The notes below the pieces were generated by a model. It made no database searches. It was given only the letters and a program-made list of their open reading frames with translations, and was not told the DNA's origin. This document shows, in pieces, positions 47,978 through 59,722 of a stretch of 64,000 bases of DNA. Source of the DNA: Populus alba. Its lineage: Eukaryota; Streptophyta; Magnoliopsida; Malpighiales; Salicaceae. The first letter of the stretch is position 1. Each line of letters begins with the position of its first letter. The DNA lies in assembly GCF_005239225.2 (NCBI RefSeq), contig NC_133287.1, forward strand, positions 5,251,493 through 5,315,492. The letters are read 5' to 3'. The position numbers and the translations under genes are program-made.

Positions 47978-49257
47978 TGTCATAACCTAATTTTTGACTT
48001 TTTCTATTTTATAAAAAATAATGTGTGAAATGATAAAAATGAGGAATAAATTGAAATTTGGGACAAGACAACATAAATTGGAAGTTAAGGGACTTAATTG
48101 AACTTGAAATTATTTAATTAATAAGATCAGGGACCCAATTGTTAAATGTCAGAAATTCAGAGGCCAAGTTGAAAATTGCCACTCCCAGATATGAACGACG
48201 CCGTTTCTGAATCAGATGCTCCACCTTCTTCGTCGCCCAGGACAGTTTCAGCAGGAGACCTGTAACTGTAGATCGTGGGACACGATGTAGGGGTTCCTCA
48301 ATTTTCTTTTCTGAAGCACGCATGGATGAACGTGGCTCACCCCCAAAATGATTACAATGTTCTCTGGCTTTATAAAAGCCAGAGAAAAAGAACAGACAGG
48401 AGGCTGAGGAAAAACAGGGGAGGAGAGGACGAACGGGACATACAGAGAGGGAGAGACCAAAGAGAACAGAGAAGATAAACAGAGAGGATAGGCTAGCGAG
48501 AAACAGAAACAGGGAACATTGGCCAGTCATCGTCTTCTCCGCAGCACCTGAACCAGGACGCAGAGAGATAGAGAGAAAACAGGGAAACAAGAATAAAAAA
48601 GGAGAGACCAGAGAATACGAACGAAGGAAACAGAGCCGAATAAAAGACCAACCAGAGAGAAAACAGACGAACACAGGAACAGAGGGAGCATTGTCCGATA
48701 CACCATCATCTTCGGCTTCGTCCCCAGCTACGCAGGTAAGCTTTCGTTCTCCCTGCCTTTAGAAATGTAATTACCCTGTCACTGTGCAAAGCATGCGTGA
48801 ATCATTCACGCATGCATGCGCAGTGACCAAGTGAACAGCTGGGTCACTGGTTTGAACCAGTGACCGGGCTGGGTCTAGCTTTTTTTTTAGTTATTTTATT
48901 TTATTTTTCTTTTATTTTTAGTCAAACAAGTTATTTTTTTAATATATAAAAAAATCCAAAAATATTCATGGGTCCCTATGAATTTATTTGTAGGTCCCTT
49001 GTATTATTTAGGTATTTCATTGTATGTTTAATCTATGAATTTTTTACTGTGAAATGTAAATCTAGATTTAAAAATAAATAAAGAAATTTGTGTGCATAAA
49101 AATAAATTTTATTTTTATTTTTATTTACTAACGCTAAAGTCAGGAATAAAAATAATGATTTAAATTTATTTTATTTTATAGCTACGTAATATTTACTAAA
49201 ATCAAAGTTGGAAATATTCGTAGTTGAATATTGATTAGCGCTAGAGAAATATTATAA
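47978..49257 (+). mobile_element. Ogre-like LTR (family 2-related), truncated at its 3' end
   Basis: Starts TGTCATAACC. Contains 'cgacgccgtttctgaatcag' (about 48,196), the 27-bp TATA palindrome 48,360-48,386, a purine-rich leader, CAG|GTAAGC at 48,736, palindromes 48,791-48,815 (12-bp arms GCATGCGTGAAT around C) and 48,842-48,865 (11-bp arms GGTCACTGGTT), and decayed GCCAGA-type hairpins near 49,127-49,250. It stops before the U5 boxes seen in other copies. Confidence 0.65.
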
Positions 49258-51170
49258 TCATCGATTCAACCAATACAACAGAAGAATCCACATTTTTTTT
49301 TTCATGCTTGCTTGTTGGTGATTTGTCTCTTTAGCTGTAATTGCTCAAGTCAAAATTGTTTTGGACATATCTGTCGGTCTAAGATTTATGTTTTGGAAGA
49401 AGTTTGAAATATTGAAGTTCCAATAAATGAACAAATGAAACTTCTATTTTACCTTATTATAGTTTTCTTAAACAACTGAGAATGGATTCTTTTATCAACT
49501 ACAGAAACTAAAGCACATGAAAACATACATTTGATTTTCAATTCAAGACAACAAATTTATTTAGGTTTTGGAGGGAAAAAAAAACAGGCTTATAGGGTAA
49601 CAAAATTGAAGGAGGTTCCAATTTCATTGCAATATTCTATCATTTCATCACAAGCCACGGTTAACTATAATTGATTAGTTAAAATTTTCCAAGAAAGATT
49701 GTGGCAAGGCAAAAATTGAAACATTTCTTGTTGATAATGGCTTTAAAATGTTATTGTAAATCTAAAGTTCAACATTGCATAGAAATTTTTATGAAAAACA
49801 GAGGATGAAAAAACCTAATATGCTTGTTAACATAAAAGAATCAAGCACACAACACATAAAATTACTTTTCTGCTTGGTTAATCAGACCACTAATAGGATT
49901 ACAACAATTTATATATATATAAAAAAACAATTGTAAAGAACTCTATAGCTTTTAGTGTCAAATTCAACAATAATTAACATGGATGAATCACATTGTTTCT
50001 AGTATACAAAAGAAAAATAAAGCAGTAATAGTGTCAACTATTATAGACAAACAAATAAGAAACCCATTTAATCGCAAAACAACATATAATTAATCACAAT
50101 AAATAAAATTAATGAAGCAAAACACAAATTAAATTTAGAGTTAATTAAAATAAATTTGAAGATGAAGATAAGGTAGGAACATACGGTTCTCTCTCTCTCG
50201 TGTGAGTTTTCCCAGCTAGTGTTTTTCTGCTCCTTTTTTCTGCAAATCAGAACAATGGAGGCCTCTCGGCACAATTTATATGTGTAAAGGTGACAAATCT
50301 TCATTTCAAAGAAGGGAACAAGGGGGAACATGGCAAATGATATGCTACTTTTCGCTGTCGTTTAGAAGGATATGAGAGAAGAGAACAGAGGGGAACAATG
50401 ATGAAAAATTTGGGAAATAAGGGCAGGATTTTGCCAGATCTGAAAAGTGGAGCCTCTCAGGTTGTTTTGGAAAAAAAATTTCAATGGTTTCGTTGTCTTT
50501 TGGCAAGAAACGAGAGAAGGGATCAGAGGAGAACAATGTTTTAAGAAATTTTTTCAATGGTAATCTACATTGTCGGTGAGAGAGAGGAGACGAGAAAAAA
50601 GCACTTGCAAATTGATTTTCACAAACTGAGGCCCGTCCTTAGTTTTGTGTGGGACCCTCGTACAATAAAAATATGGTTAATATTTAACCAAACACTTGCA
50701 ACCCATGTTTTCTTGCAACCGCATCCATAACGCCAAACACTCACAATACCTTGAATAACATACATACCAATCTAGCCAAACCATATTAAAACTCATTTAT
50801 CATTGAAAACAAACAACAATGCATCTTATTTTAGCTATGATGTATAAGGTGACGTCTATTTTCCCTATTACACAATCAATCATTTACCCAGAAACTCTTA
50901 AAACCAGTTAAGGTTTTTAGTTATGATTAAACTTGTGTATAATTTTTTCTTCTTCCTATTTTACCCCTTTTACACGTCACCTCACCTCGAAGTTCACATG
51001 AGAAACTACAACAGAAAAGATTGTGCAAACACACTATAACATCACCAATTATTTAGGTACAATTTCCATGTAATACGTTTGAAAACAATGTAATTGTTTT
51101 TTTTCATGATTTGAGAATCTATCGAAATTTGAGCAAAGTCTCTCCTATGCTAGGATATTCCAAATTATTG
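49258..51170. other. Intergenic sequence, no gene seen
   Basis: AT-rich. 50,345-50,570 holds two imperfect copies of a stretch (cgctgtcg/cgttgtct ... gagagaag ... agaggagaacaatg). 50,640-50,760 has a MITE-like 'aaccaaacacttgcaaccc ... gccaaacactcac' portion. No frame has gene-like content. Confidence 0.4.
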
Positions 51171-51578
51171 ACTCAACCTGTTATACTTCAATAAACAATC
51201 AATTCAAGTTCCATTCATTATCTAATCTTCTTGAACTCATAACATCACAATTCATCTTGTCACATCAGTCATATTTTATATTTAACTACTACATGAATTA
51301 AATTAAGATTCATCCACAAAAATAATCGGAATATAACAACATATTTTAACAACAGTTTTAACCAAATACTTTTTAATTACTTTTTATTTAATAATAATTT
51401 CAATCGTATTTTAAACTAAAAAGTGATTTTCTTAAACTTACTTTTTTCAAACCGTGCTCGTAAAAGTTACCACAATACTAAACACATGCTAAGTGTGTTT
51501 ACAAACTTTCCAAACGACATCTATAATCAAGTACTATATATTTAGTATAACATTAATCACACGACCCTTGACGTTTAC
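51171..51578. repeat. 3' flank of protease B (module copy 4, left end)
   Basis: 51,190-51,310 matches 14,555-14,700, and 51,480-51,578 matches 17,650-17,735. In module 3 these two parts are separated by the LTR at 14,802-16,822, so module 4 shows the uninterrupted order. It includes a MITE-like portion at about 51,340-51,490. Confidence 0.6.
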
Positions 51579-53103
51579 TCATGCAGTCGGATACGAAGGA
51601 TACGTGGCAATGCCACACAGGCCTTCGCTTGCACCAATGCCTCTTTGCATCCTCATATACCCACTTTCACCCCAATCGGTTCCCCAAGAATTCTTCACCA
51701 ACCAATAATCAGTCCCATCACTGTCAGTACCATATCCAATTGCAGTAACCGCGTGGCTTTGCGCTGTCCCACAATCCCCATTGAAGACACCACTTTTATA
51801 AAACTGGAAATCGTGCCCAGCACCGTCAACAATAACAGATACTGGCTGTTGGGCCACAGCTTGCTGAAGAGCGTTTTCATTATTATGTGGCACGTCTTCA
51901 TACCCGGTTATTTCTGCTGCAATAGATGCTGCCTTCTCGCTACTGCAAGTGCCATCTACTCCTTGGTAGGGGTAATTGTCTTCACTTGCTAGCCCTCCGT
52001 TTTGTATAATATATTTGAAAGCATTGTCCATGAAACCACCTCCACAGCCTTTATTTCCACCATCACAGTCCACAAGCTGTTGCTCCGATAATGATATTAA
52101 GTTGCCTGTCTTAAGCTTTATAATCCCTTCTATTGCTGCCACTGCGGAAAATGCCCAGCAAGACCCTACCATTCAACATAATAAATCAACGAGCAAGGAT
52201 CAGAACTCTGTGAAACTTCCCGTATTTAATTATGGCAATTAAAGAATTATATAATAAAACAACTAGTTACCAAACACTGTTTTTTACCCCCACGTCACAG
52301 CAATACCAAACAAATTTTGAGGCACCTGTTAGCTATTTTTATTTATTATTTTCTAAAATATACCTCTTTCCAATTATATGTCTTTTACAAAGTAGCTTTG
52401 ACTACAAATTTTGGAAGAAAATACAAGAATTAATATTTTGACCACAATTATTTTGTGACAAAATATCAATTTAGGAATTTTTTATTAGTTTAAATTCTTA
52501 CAAAATAGTTTTTAGTTTAGGTGCACAACCAGAATATTTGGGTACCTAAATGAAGAACAAACAAACCTCAAGGACTCGAGAAAAAAGCAAAAAGCAAAAA
52601 ACAAAACTGATATACCCAAAAAGGCAACATTGCGTTTTATTATGATAAATTATTATGTGTACTTACCACATCTGCCTTGGTATTTAAACTGGGGTGACTG
52701 CACCAGCATCTCTCCAATCCTTTGAAGTTGGCATGTCACTTAGATTTTCATATTTAAATGATGAAGACATCACTTTGGATGATTGTCTCTTGTACCCATG
52801 ATACATAGCACGAAACTCTTCATTGGTCAAGTCTGCGAATTTGTTCACACCAAGCTTGTATCCGCGGTCAGAACCGTTGTTAAATGCTTCTATGCGTTCA
52901 ATGTTTTCCTTAAAAATCAAGTATCGTTTCTCCTTCTCTTTCATGTCTCCATAGGCACGTCCATATTGAGCCATCCATTCTTCATGCCTCTTCAACATAT
53001 ATTCCTGCTCATCAAGAGGACGACAAGCTATTTTTGTTGCCCATGCAGCTAAAATAAGGAGAAATGGCAGAAAAATATGAGTGTTGCATTTCTTTGCGGC
53101 CAT
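51579..53103 (-). CDS. Papain-type cysteine protease (SAG12-like), copy B, one frameshift
   Basis: Exon 1 52,667-53,103 and exon 2 51,579-52,165; 501-bp intron with donor GTAAGT (52,666-52,661) and acceptor GGTAG (52,170-52,166). Translation starts [11 protein letters not shown], a hydrophobic signal peptide. Then comes the I29 prodomain ([18 protein letters not shown] and [11 protein letters not shown]) and the mature C1A enzyme with catalytic Cys in GSCWAFS, His in [10 protein letters not shown] and Asn in [11 protein letters not shown], plus the GCGGG segment. Length near 340 residues is normal for the family. The only break is one extra T in exon 1 near 52,690 ('gtttaaatacc' on the minus strand; copy A has 'gttaaagatc'), which puts a stop about 10 codons before the catalytic Cys. 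Family role: vacuolar or secreted endopeptidase, often in senescence. Either a very young pseudogene or a functional gene with an assembly error. Confidence 0.88.
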
Positions 53104-53188
53104 GGTACGTGTAAGAGTATATGCGTCTACAGCCTTGTAAGTGAGTGTTTTTCTACTGGCACTGCAAATTCAAAACAGCGCAATGGGG

Positions 53189-53195
53189 TTTTATA
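53189..53195 (-). promoter_or_regulatory. TATA box of protease copy B
   Basis: TATAAAA on the minus strand, about 86 bp upstream of the ATG, in sequence almost identical to that upstream of copy A. Confidence 0.65.
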
Positions 53196-53959
53196 GACAC
53201 AGTTTTGTAACCATCTTCTTTCTATGTGACTAGCCTTAATTCTACGTTTGGAGCTTAGAAGACGTTTGGAGTAATATGTGACCCAGTTAATTGATTGGTA
53301 CTGTGGGAAAGGTATCTTGAGCTAGCGTAACAACAAGATCAACGATCGAACCATCACTGTCAATTAATCGATGTGATTTTGGCATTTATGGGGGAAGATT
53401 CCATCTCCTTAATTTATTTATTATTATCAGCTCTTTTTGCTCACGAGGATTAATCGATGTGATTTTCGCATTTATATAGGGAGGAGGGAGTTCTCTTTCT
53501 TCTCTCTCTTCTTTGTTTTTCTTTCTATTTTCTTATAGTAAGCAAGAGCAGCATTCCTTTTGTTACATCGGGAAAGTTAAAAGGGTGGAGTTGTATAGTA
53601 GTTACGATTAATTATTAATTAGAAGAAGCAAGGGCCATGTGCTAGCCCTAATGTCTCCTACACTACTAATTATCTTTGAAGCCAATGTTGTGTTATTTCC
53701 CAAGTTGTTTTGAGAATTATGATAAATTAAGTTGTTTTTTTATAAATTAAAGGTTGATAACAAATTGTTATGAAATATTTGACAATATATAAATCAAAAT
53801 ACACTAATAAACTTGAAATTGAAAGTAAAACCTTGCTCATGTCGAGTATGAATATCTCGATATATTATTATTGTGAAATTTATAATTATTATACTTGAAC
53901 TTTTCTATAGAGTTAGATAAAAGGATGGGTGCTCTAACTTTCATACATGTTTAGAAGAC

Positions 53960-54014
<55 letters not shown>

Positions 54015-55998
54015 TCAAAATTTAAGTGTATGAAATTTGATTTATTACTCTTTTAGCTTTTATTTAGTATTAAATTTTTGTGGGATGATCATGATGTAAT
54101 TACCAAATTATGTAAAATATAACGACAGTTGAAGGAATAAGTGGGGTCGATTCTTGGTTGAAATGATATGAAATAAGGTGCAGGACAACTAGACCGTATT
54201 TGTGATAATAACTTGTAATTAATATGGAAGGAGAAGTCAATAACTTGGTACGTCTATATATAAAAAAAAAGCTTGCTAAAATTTCAGTAGAACTGCTAAT
54301 AAATAAAGAAGCATGACTACGTGTATAAATAAGAGTAAAAAAATTAGGCATAATAAAGGCTCATATATAGTCGATGGTAATGTTGAAAACTGTTGTAAAA
54401 TTTCATGTTTTAACATCCTATTGTTGTAAAATAAGTTGATTTTATTTTAATTAAATTTTGTTTTGTTTTTTTCTTTTTTTTAAAAAAGCAATGATATTGA
54501 ATAGAGCAAAAAAAAGTAATTGTGATAATCTAGCAACAAAAAAACCATTTTTCAAAAAGAAAAAACAATGTAGCTCAATTCCCAACCAATTAAATACAAA
54601 AGGATGAAACTAGATTTTGAAGGACATGACTTAAAAGGATTAAATTTTCCTTTTTAAAAAAATAATATAAAAAAACCGAGTCAATTCGGGTTGACTTGTG
54701 AAACATGTAGCCTAGATCATGAAATAATAATAATCCAAAAGAAAAAAAAATTACAAAGCCTATTATGCGCGCATATATATATATATATATATAATTTATA
54801 CCTTGGCATCTTCACATTAATCACGCATGCTCACTACAAAATCTATGTGGAAGACGAAAGAAACTGGTACTTCTTTCGTTTAGCCAGTAATCACGCATGC
54901 TCACTACAAAATCAAGCATCAAACTTGCACAATCACCGGCTTGTGTGGACAAATGAATCAAGATTTAGATGAGATCTAAATAAAAAAGAACTAGAAGAGA
55001 GCAAATCACGGCAACCAAGGAAGGGTCCTAGGAGTCAAGAAGATCAGTGGAAATTTGGGATTTTGATCATGGGACAGACCAACACATCCCATGGGTTAGA
55101 ACTTCCATCATCTTCTTCTTCTTGCCAGTTTACGTGTGATCAACGATCGAACCATCACTGTCAATTAATGGAATGGGGGAAGATTCCATCTCCTTAAAAC
55201 CGAGACGAACCAACCGATAAGTGGGAAGATGTTTTTTTAACGACCAATGCCAAAGACAGCACTGTACTAATCAAGTGAACCTTCATTAATTGACTTTTTC
55301 AAGTACGATACTGTATACTGTAATCAATAAGTTTGGATTCCTTTATTTTCGTGGATGAAATTAATATTCCATTTAGAACAGCCTGGGCACAGCTCCATCC
55401 AAATAATTGAAATATGCATGCAATTATTTTTATTTGTGATATTGATTGGTCATAACTTAATTTCCATTGATTTCACGATCATTCCAAGGAAGAAAACTTT
55501 ATTACAAAACTTCTAGGTCCTTAAATTGATGTGTTAGCTAAAACACTACTAGCTCAACAAACCTGCACTACGTACAACCGCATGTAGAGCTACTTATTCT
55601 CGTATAAAAAAATGATATTCAAGCGGCGCAAGCATGTTTAAAAACAAAATATGCAATACAGGTCATATATTCAACTGAGTTAAATAAGTTGATTTTATTT
55701 AAAAAATACAATGATATCGATTAGACCAAAAAAGAAGTAATTGTGATAATTTGGCAACAAAAAAAATGTTTTTTCAAAAGGGAAAAAAACAATGTAGCTC
55801 AATTCCCAACCATTTAAATACAAAACGAACAATACGGATTTTGAAGGACATGACTAAAAAAAGATTAAATTTTCTTTTTAAAAGAATGGCTCTTTAAAAA
55901 AAGACCGAGTCAACTTAGGTTAACATGCCAAACCCGCAGTCCAAGATCATGAGATAATGATAACTCAAAAGAAAAGAAAACAAAGAAAATTACAAAGC

Positions 55999-56043
<45 letters not shown>

Positions 56044-56705
56044 TAAACAATGTCAAATGATGGTATCAAAGAACAATTAGTTATCAAAAAAAACAAAGTC
56101 AATGGGCATTAACTTTCTAAACCTGCGACTCAGGTTATTAGACCAGAAGCACTCCACCTGGTAAAACCATGAGTTCCAAACACCTAACCATCAAATGTTG
56201 AGGGATGAAATCGATAAAAAATTCAATTATACAAAAGGATCTAAAACAAAAATTACAATTAAAAGAATAATGATCGATATTGAAATAAAAATAAATAAAT
56301 TAGAGGGGAAGTAGTTTTTTTTAATTGAATGGTGAAATTTTTTTAAAAAATTAATTTAACAAAAGGAGCAAAATCAAATTAAAAAATAAGGATTAAATTG
56401 AAAAAACAAACCACCAACGAAAACCATCTCACCAACGACTACGGACAATGCTCTAACAAGAAGAGGAAGCTATGAGGACTTTAGCGACATTGTAAAAGAG
56501 CATTTATTTTTGCCTCCAGGAGGCATTACACCGCCTCCCATGTGCTGATGAGTGCCTTGCATGCACTAGTTACTTTTTTTAATTATACTTTACATTTATT
56601 AAAAGACCAAAATTGCCCTTATCCAACATAACCATCACCAAAATACTAGTGTGAAAAGATGAAAATGCCCTTAGACGCCAACTCAAGAAGTTTTGCTTCC
56701 TTGGA
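53196..56705. repeat. Module copy 4: protease upstream and non-coding flank
   Basis: Near-identical to 19,831-22,423 plus 39,307-39,379, the best-preserved uninterrupted module. Landmarks: 'gggacagaccaacacatccc' near 55,072, and long (AT)n tracts at 53,964-54,008 and 56,001-56,046. 54,100-54,470 matches 4,080-4,260 and 10,090-10,260. No gene is visible. Confidence 0.75.
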
Positions 56706-57554
56706 CACTACCCAGAAATTCGCTTAATATCAACGGATTTACCGACAGAATACTTCTGTCGGTAATTTGAGGTTCGGCAATTACCGGACGGATATTTTTT
56801 CCGTCCATCATTCCATCTGTAATATACCAATGGGAAACATTCAGATCGATAGTTACCGATGGAATTACGGATGAAAAAGTTCAGGAATTAAAAAAAAAAA
56901 AAAAAAAAGCGGTTCGCTGACATGGAAGGATTTTGCGAGTGATTTTTTTCGATGGAATCATCGAGGGATTCAAAAAGAAAGCTCCGTACAGTGACATGAC
57001 CGGTTAACCGGTTAAAATGGTGACGGAATCACCGAGTGATTCAAAACGACAGCTTCATACAGTGACATGTCTTGTTTGCCATCAGAATAGCCGATGGACT
57101 CACAGACAAAATAATTTCATCGGTGATCCATCGGTAAAAGTTAATAACACATTTTAAGGGTGATGTTTTCACCGGACGCCACACCTCACGCTATACAAAT
57201 CCGATAAATCAGGTTTACAGGATCTCCAAACTACGATCGAGAACTTGCGGGCGGCTTGTAGTGTCTCAACTGTTGGGAGCTCCCAATCGGTATCGAGCAC
57301 CCCAATCTAAGGAGTTTGTGGCCTTGAAGCAACACAACGGCTTCAGTTCATCCCGAAAATACGACCACCTATCAGCAGAGTATACAGAACTCAAAAGCGA
57401 ATCATGAATAGCTTCGCCAAATAGTTATGAACATGGCATTACAGAGTGGTGATCCATGTGCGCTACTCTTTTTAGTCGTATAACAACCAGCCTCCTCCCC
57501 TCCTCCTTCAGCTCCACCATTATGTTAATTTGTAATGAATATTATTTTAATTTA
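56706..57554 (+). mobile_element. CACTA copy 4, internally deleted
   Basis: Starts CACTACCCAGAAATTCGC and follows 39,380-39,807. At about 57,144 ('aaaagtta|ataacacatt') it jumps to sequence matching 43,549 onward, that is, the last bases of the family-3 LTR and then the transposase C-terminal part. Transposase first exons and the LTR are missing. Compared with 39,380 and 43,554 it has many single-base insertions. It runs into a 500-N gap. Confidence 0.7.
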
Positions 57555-58054
57555 NNNNNNNNNNNNNNNNNNNNNNNNNNNNNNNNNNNNNNNNNNNNNN
57601 NNNNNNNNNNNNNNNNNNNNNNNNNNNNNNNNNNNNNNNNNNNNNNNNNNNNNNNNNNNNNNNNNNNNNNNNNNNNNNNNNNNNNNNNNNNNNNNNNNNN
57701 NNNNNNNNNNNNNNNNNNNNNNNNNNNNNNNNNNNNNNNNNNNNNNNNNNNNNNNNNNNNNNNNNNNNNNNNNNNNNNNNNNNNNNNNNNNNNNNNNNNN
57801 NNNNNNNNNNNNNNNNNNNNNNNNNNNNNNNNNNNNNNNNNNNNNNNNNNNNNNNNNNNNNNNNNNNNNNNNNNNNNNNNNNNNNNNNNNNNNNNNNNNN
57901 NNNNNNNNNNNNNNNNNNNNNNNNNNNNNNNNNNNNNNNNNNNNNNNNNNNNNNNNNNNNNNNNNNNNNNNNNNNNNNNNNNNNNNNNNNNNNNNNNNNN
58001 NNNNNNNNNNNNNNNNNNNNNNNNNNNNNNNNNNNNNNNNNNNNNNNNNNNNNN
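57555..58054. other. Assembly gap, exactly 500 N
   Basis: Second round-size gap, again inside a CACTA copy. Open frames across it are meaningless. Confidence 1.
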
Positions 58055-58287
58055 GAGCCAAACAGAGAGCACGAACCAAACAAAGAAAAACACAGAAAGA
58101 GAAGGAAAATCAAGGGGCAACACAAAGAGGAGTATTGGTTTTGCCATTGCTTTCGTCCCTGCAGACAAAGAAAAAACTCAGAATCAAAAGAAATTCCAGG
58201 CAAAGCCGGCCTCTCATCATCCTCTTGCTTCAAAAGTTGCAGAGTAAACAAAAGGAAAAGGCATACAAAGTGAGAAAAGGAGTAAAC
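58055..58287 (+). mobile_element. Fragment of an Ogre-like LTR leader
   Basis: Purine-rich sequence ('gagccaaacagagagcacg ... ttttgccattgctttcgtcc ... tgcagacaaag') resembling 7,680-7,900 of LTR family 1, including the 'gccattgctgtcatccctgcag' region there. It joins protease exon sequence directly at about 58,288. Confidence 0.5.
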
Positions 58288-58641
58288 CGGTTCCCCAAGA
58301 ATTCTTTCACCAACCAATAATCAGTCCCATCACTGTTAGTACCCGCGTGGCTTGCGCTGTCCCACAATCCCCATTGAAGACACCACTTTTATAAAACATG
58401 AAATCGTGCCCACCACCGTCAACAAATAGCTGTTGGGCCACAGCTTGCAGGAGAGCGTTTTCATTATTCTTTGGCACGTCTTCATGCCCAGTTATTTCTG
58501 CTGCAATAGATGCTGGCCTTCTCGCTACTGCAAGTGCCATCTACTCCTTGGTAGGGTCATTATCTTCACTTGCTAGCCCTCCGTTTTGTATAATATATTT
58601 GAAAGCATTGTCCATAAAACCACCTCCACAGCCTTTATTTT

Positions 58642-58856
58642 TGTCACTTGAGAAGACTTAGTCTTCAACTATTTACGTTTTCTGTTAGCAATAATCCCTG
58701 AATATCAGGTTGTTGATCTGGTCCTTAGCCATATCCCATGTTCTTTGCTTTTTCTGTTATTTCAGTTAGTTGATTCCTTCTGTATGGCTATATATAAAGC
58801 CACCAACGATGCTTAATAAATTATTCATTCATAACATCAGTAAATCAAGTTTATCA
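58642..58856 (+). repeat. Copia 5' LTR
   Basis: 215 bp, TGTCACTTGA ... TTTATCA. Contains TATATAAA near 58,790. Confidence 0.95.
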
Positions 58857-58858
58857 TT

Positions 58859-58870
58859 TGGTATCAGAGC
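58859..58870 (+). other. Copia primer binding site, tRNA-iMet type
   Basis: TGGTATCAGAGC, the standard plant initiator-Met primer site, 2 nt after the LTR. Confidence 0.95.
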
Positions 58871-58935
58871 ACACGGTTATTCTCTTTAGCAGCAGCTAGA
58901 AACCTGTGTCAAGTTGTTTTTTAGCCGCAGCTAAA

Positions 58936-59722
58936 ATGACTAGTGAAGGGAGTTTTGTTCAACCAGCAATCCCTCGGTTTGTTGGGCACTACGATCATTG
59001 GAGCATGTTGATGGAGAATTTTCTCCGCTCCAAAGAATACTGGAATGTAGTTGAAGCTGGAATATCTGCTGCAGCAGATAATGTTGATCTCACAGATGAA
59101 CAAAGGAAGGAGCTGGCAGATCAGAGGTTGAAGGACTCACGAGCCAAAAATTATCTCTTCCAAGCCATAGATCGTTCAATCCTTGAGACGATTTTGGATA
59201 AAGAGACTTCAAAGGGAATATGGGATTCCATGAAGAAGAAGTTTCACGGCAATGCTAGAGTCAAACGAGCACAATTACAAGCCCTGCACAAAGACTTTGA
59301 AACTCTTCACATGAAGGAAGGAGAGACTGTTCTAATTACTTTGCTCGGACCCTTACCATCACAAACAGAATGCGTTTTTTAATGGAGAGAAACTATCAGA
59401 TGTCACAGTTATTGAAAAAATTCTACGTTCTATGACTTCAAAGTTCAACTACGTGGTGTGTTCCATTGAAGAGTCCAAAGACTTAGACACAATGTCTATT
59501 GATGAACTGCAAAGTAGCCTATTGGTTCATGCACAACGTATGCAAGGACATATTGTTGAGGAGCAAGCATTATAGATCACTCATGACAACAATTTTGGCA
59601 GACCAAGTCGTGGTAGAAGTTCTTTCAGAGGCAGGGGACGAGGACGTGAACGACAAGGTACTGGCAAATCTCTCGTTGAGTGTTTTTATTGCCATGACTT
59701 TGGACATTTCCAGTATGAATGA
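58936..59722 (+). pseudogene. gag: Copia gag, broken
   Basis: ATG at 58,936 opens MTSEGSFVQPAIPRF and GHYDHWSMLMENFL, the N-terminal gag pattern of plant Copia elements. The UBN2-type core continues to about 59,335, where a one-base shift moves it to another frame. An in-frame TAG follows at 59,573-59,575, then an Arg/Gly-rich stretch (GRPSRGRSSFRGRGRGRER) and a CCHC zinc knuckle CFYCHDFGHFQYE, whose last Cys codon is lost in a one-base deletion at 59,720. Gag packages the element RNA. With three lesions it should not be made, although pol is open. Confidence 0.8.

Noticed and set aside
52166..52172. Independent start of protease exon 2 at an ATG before GSCWAFS
   Set aside because: That ATG lies in the intron just before the AG acceptor. 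Copy A has the same acceptor, and exon 1 with donor is present upstream.
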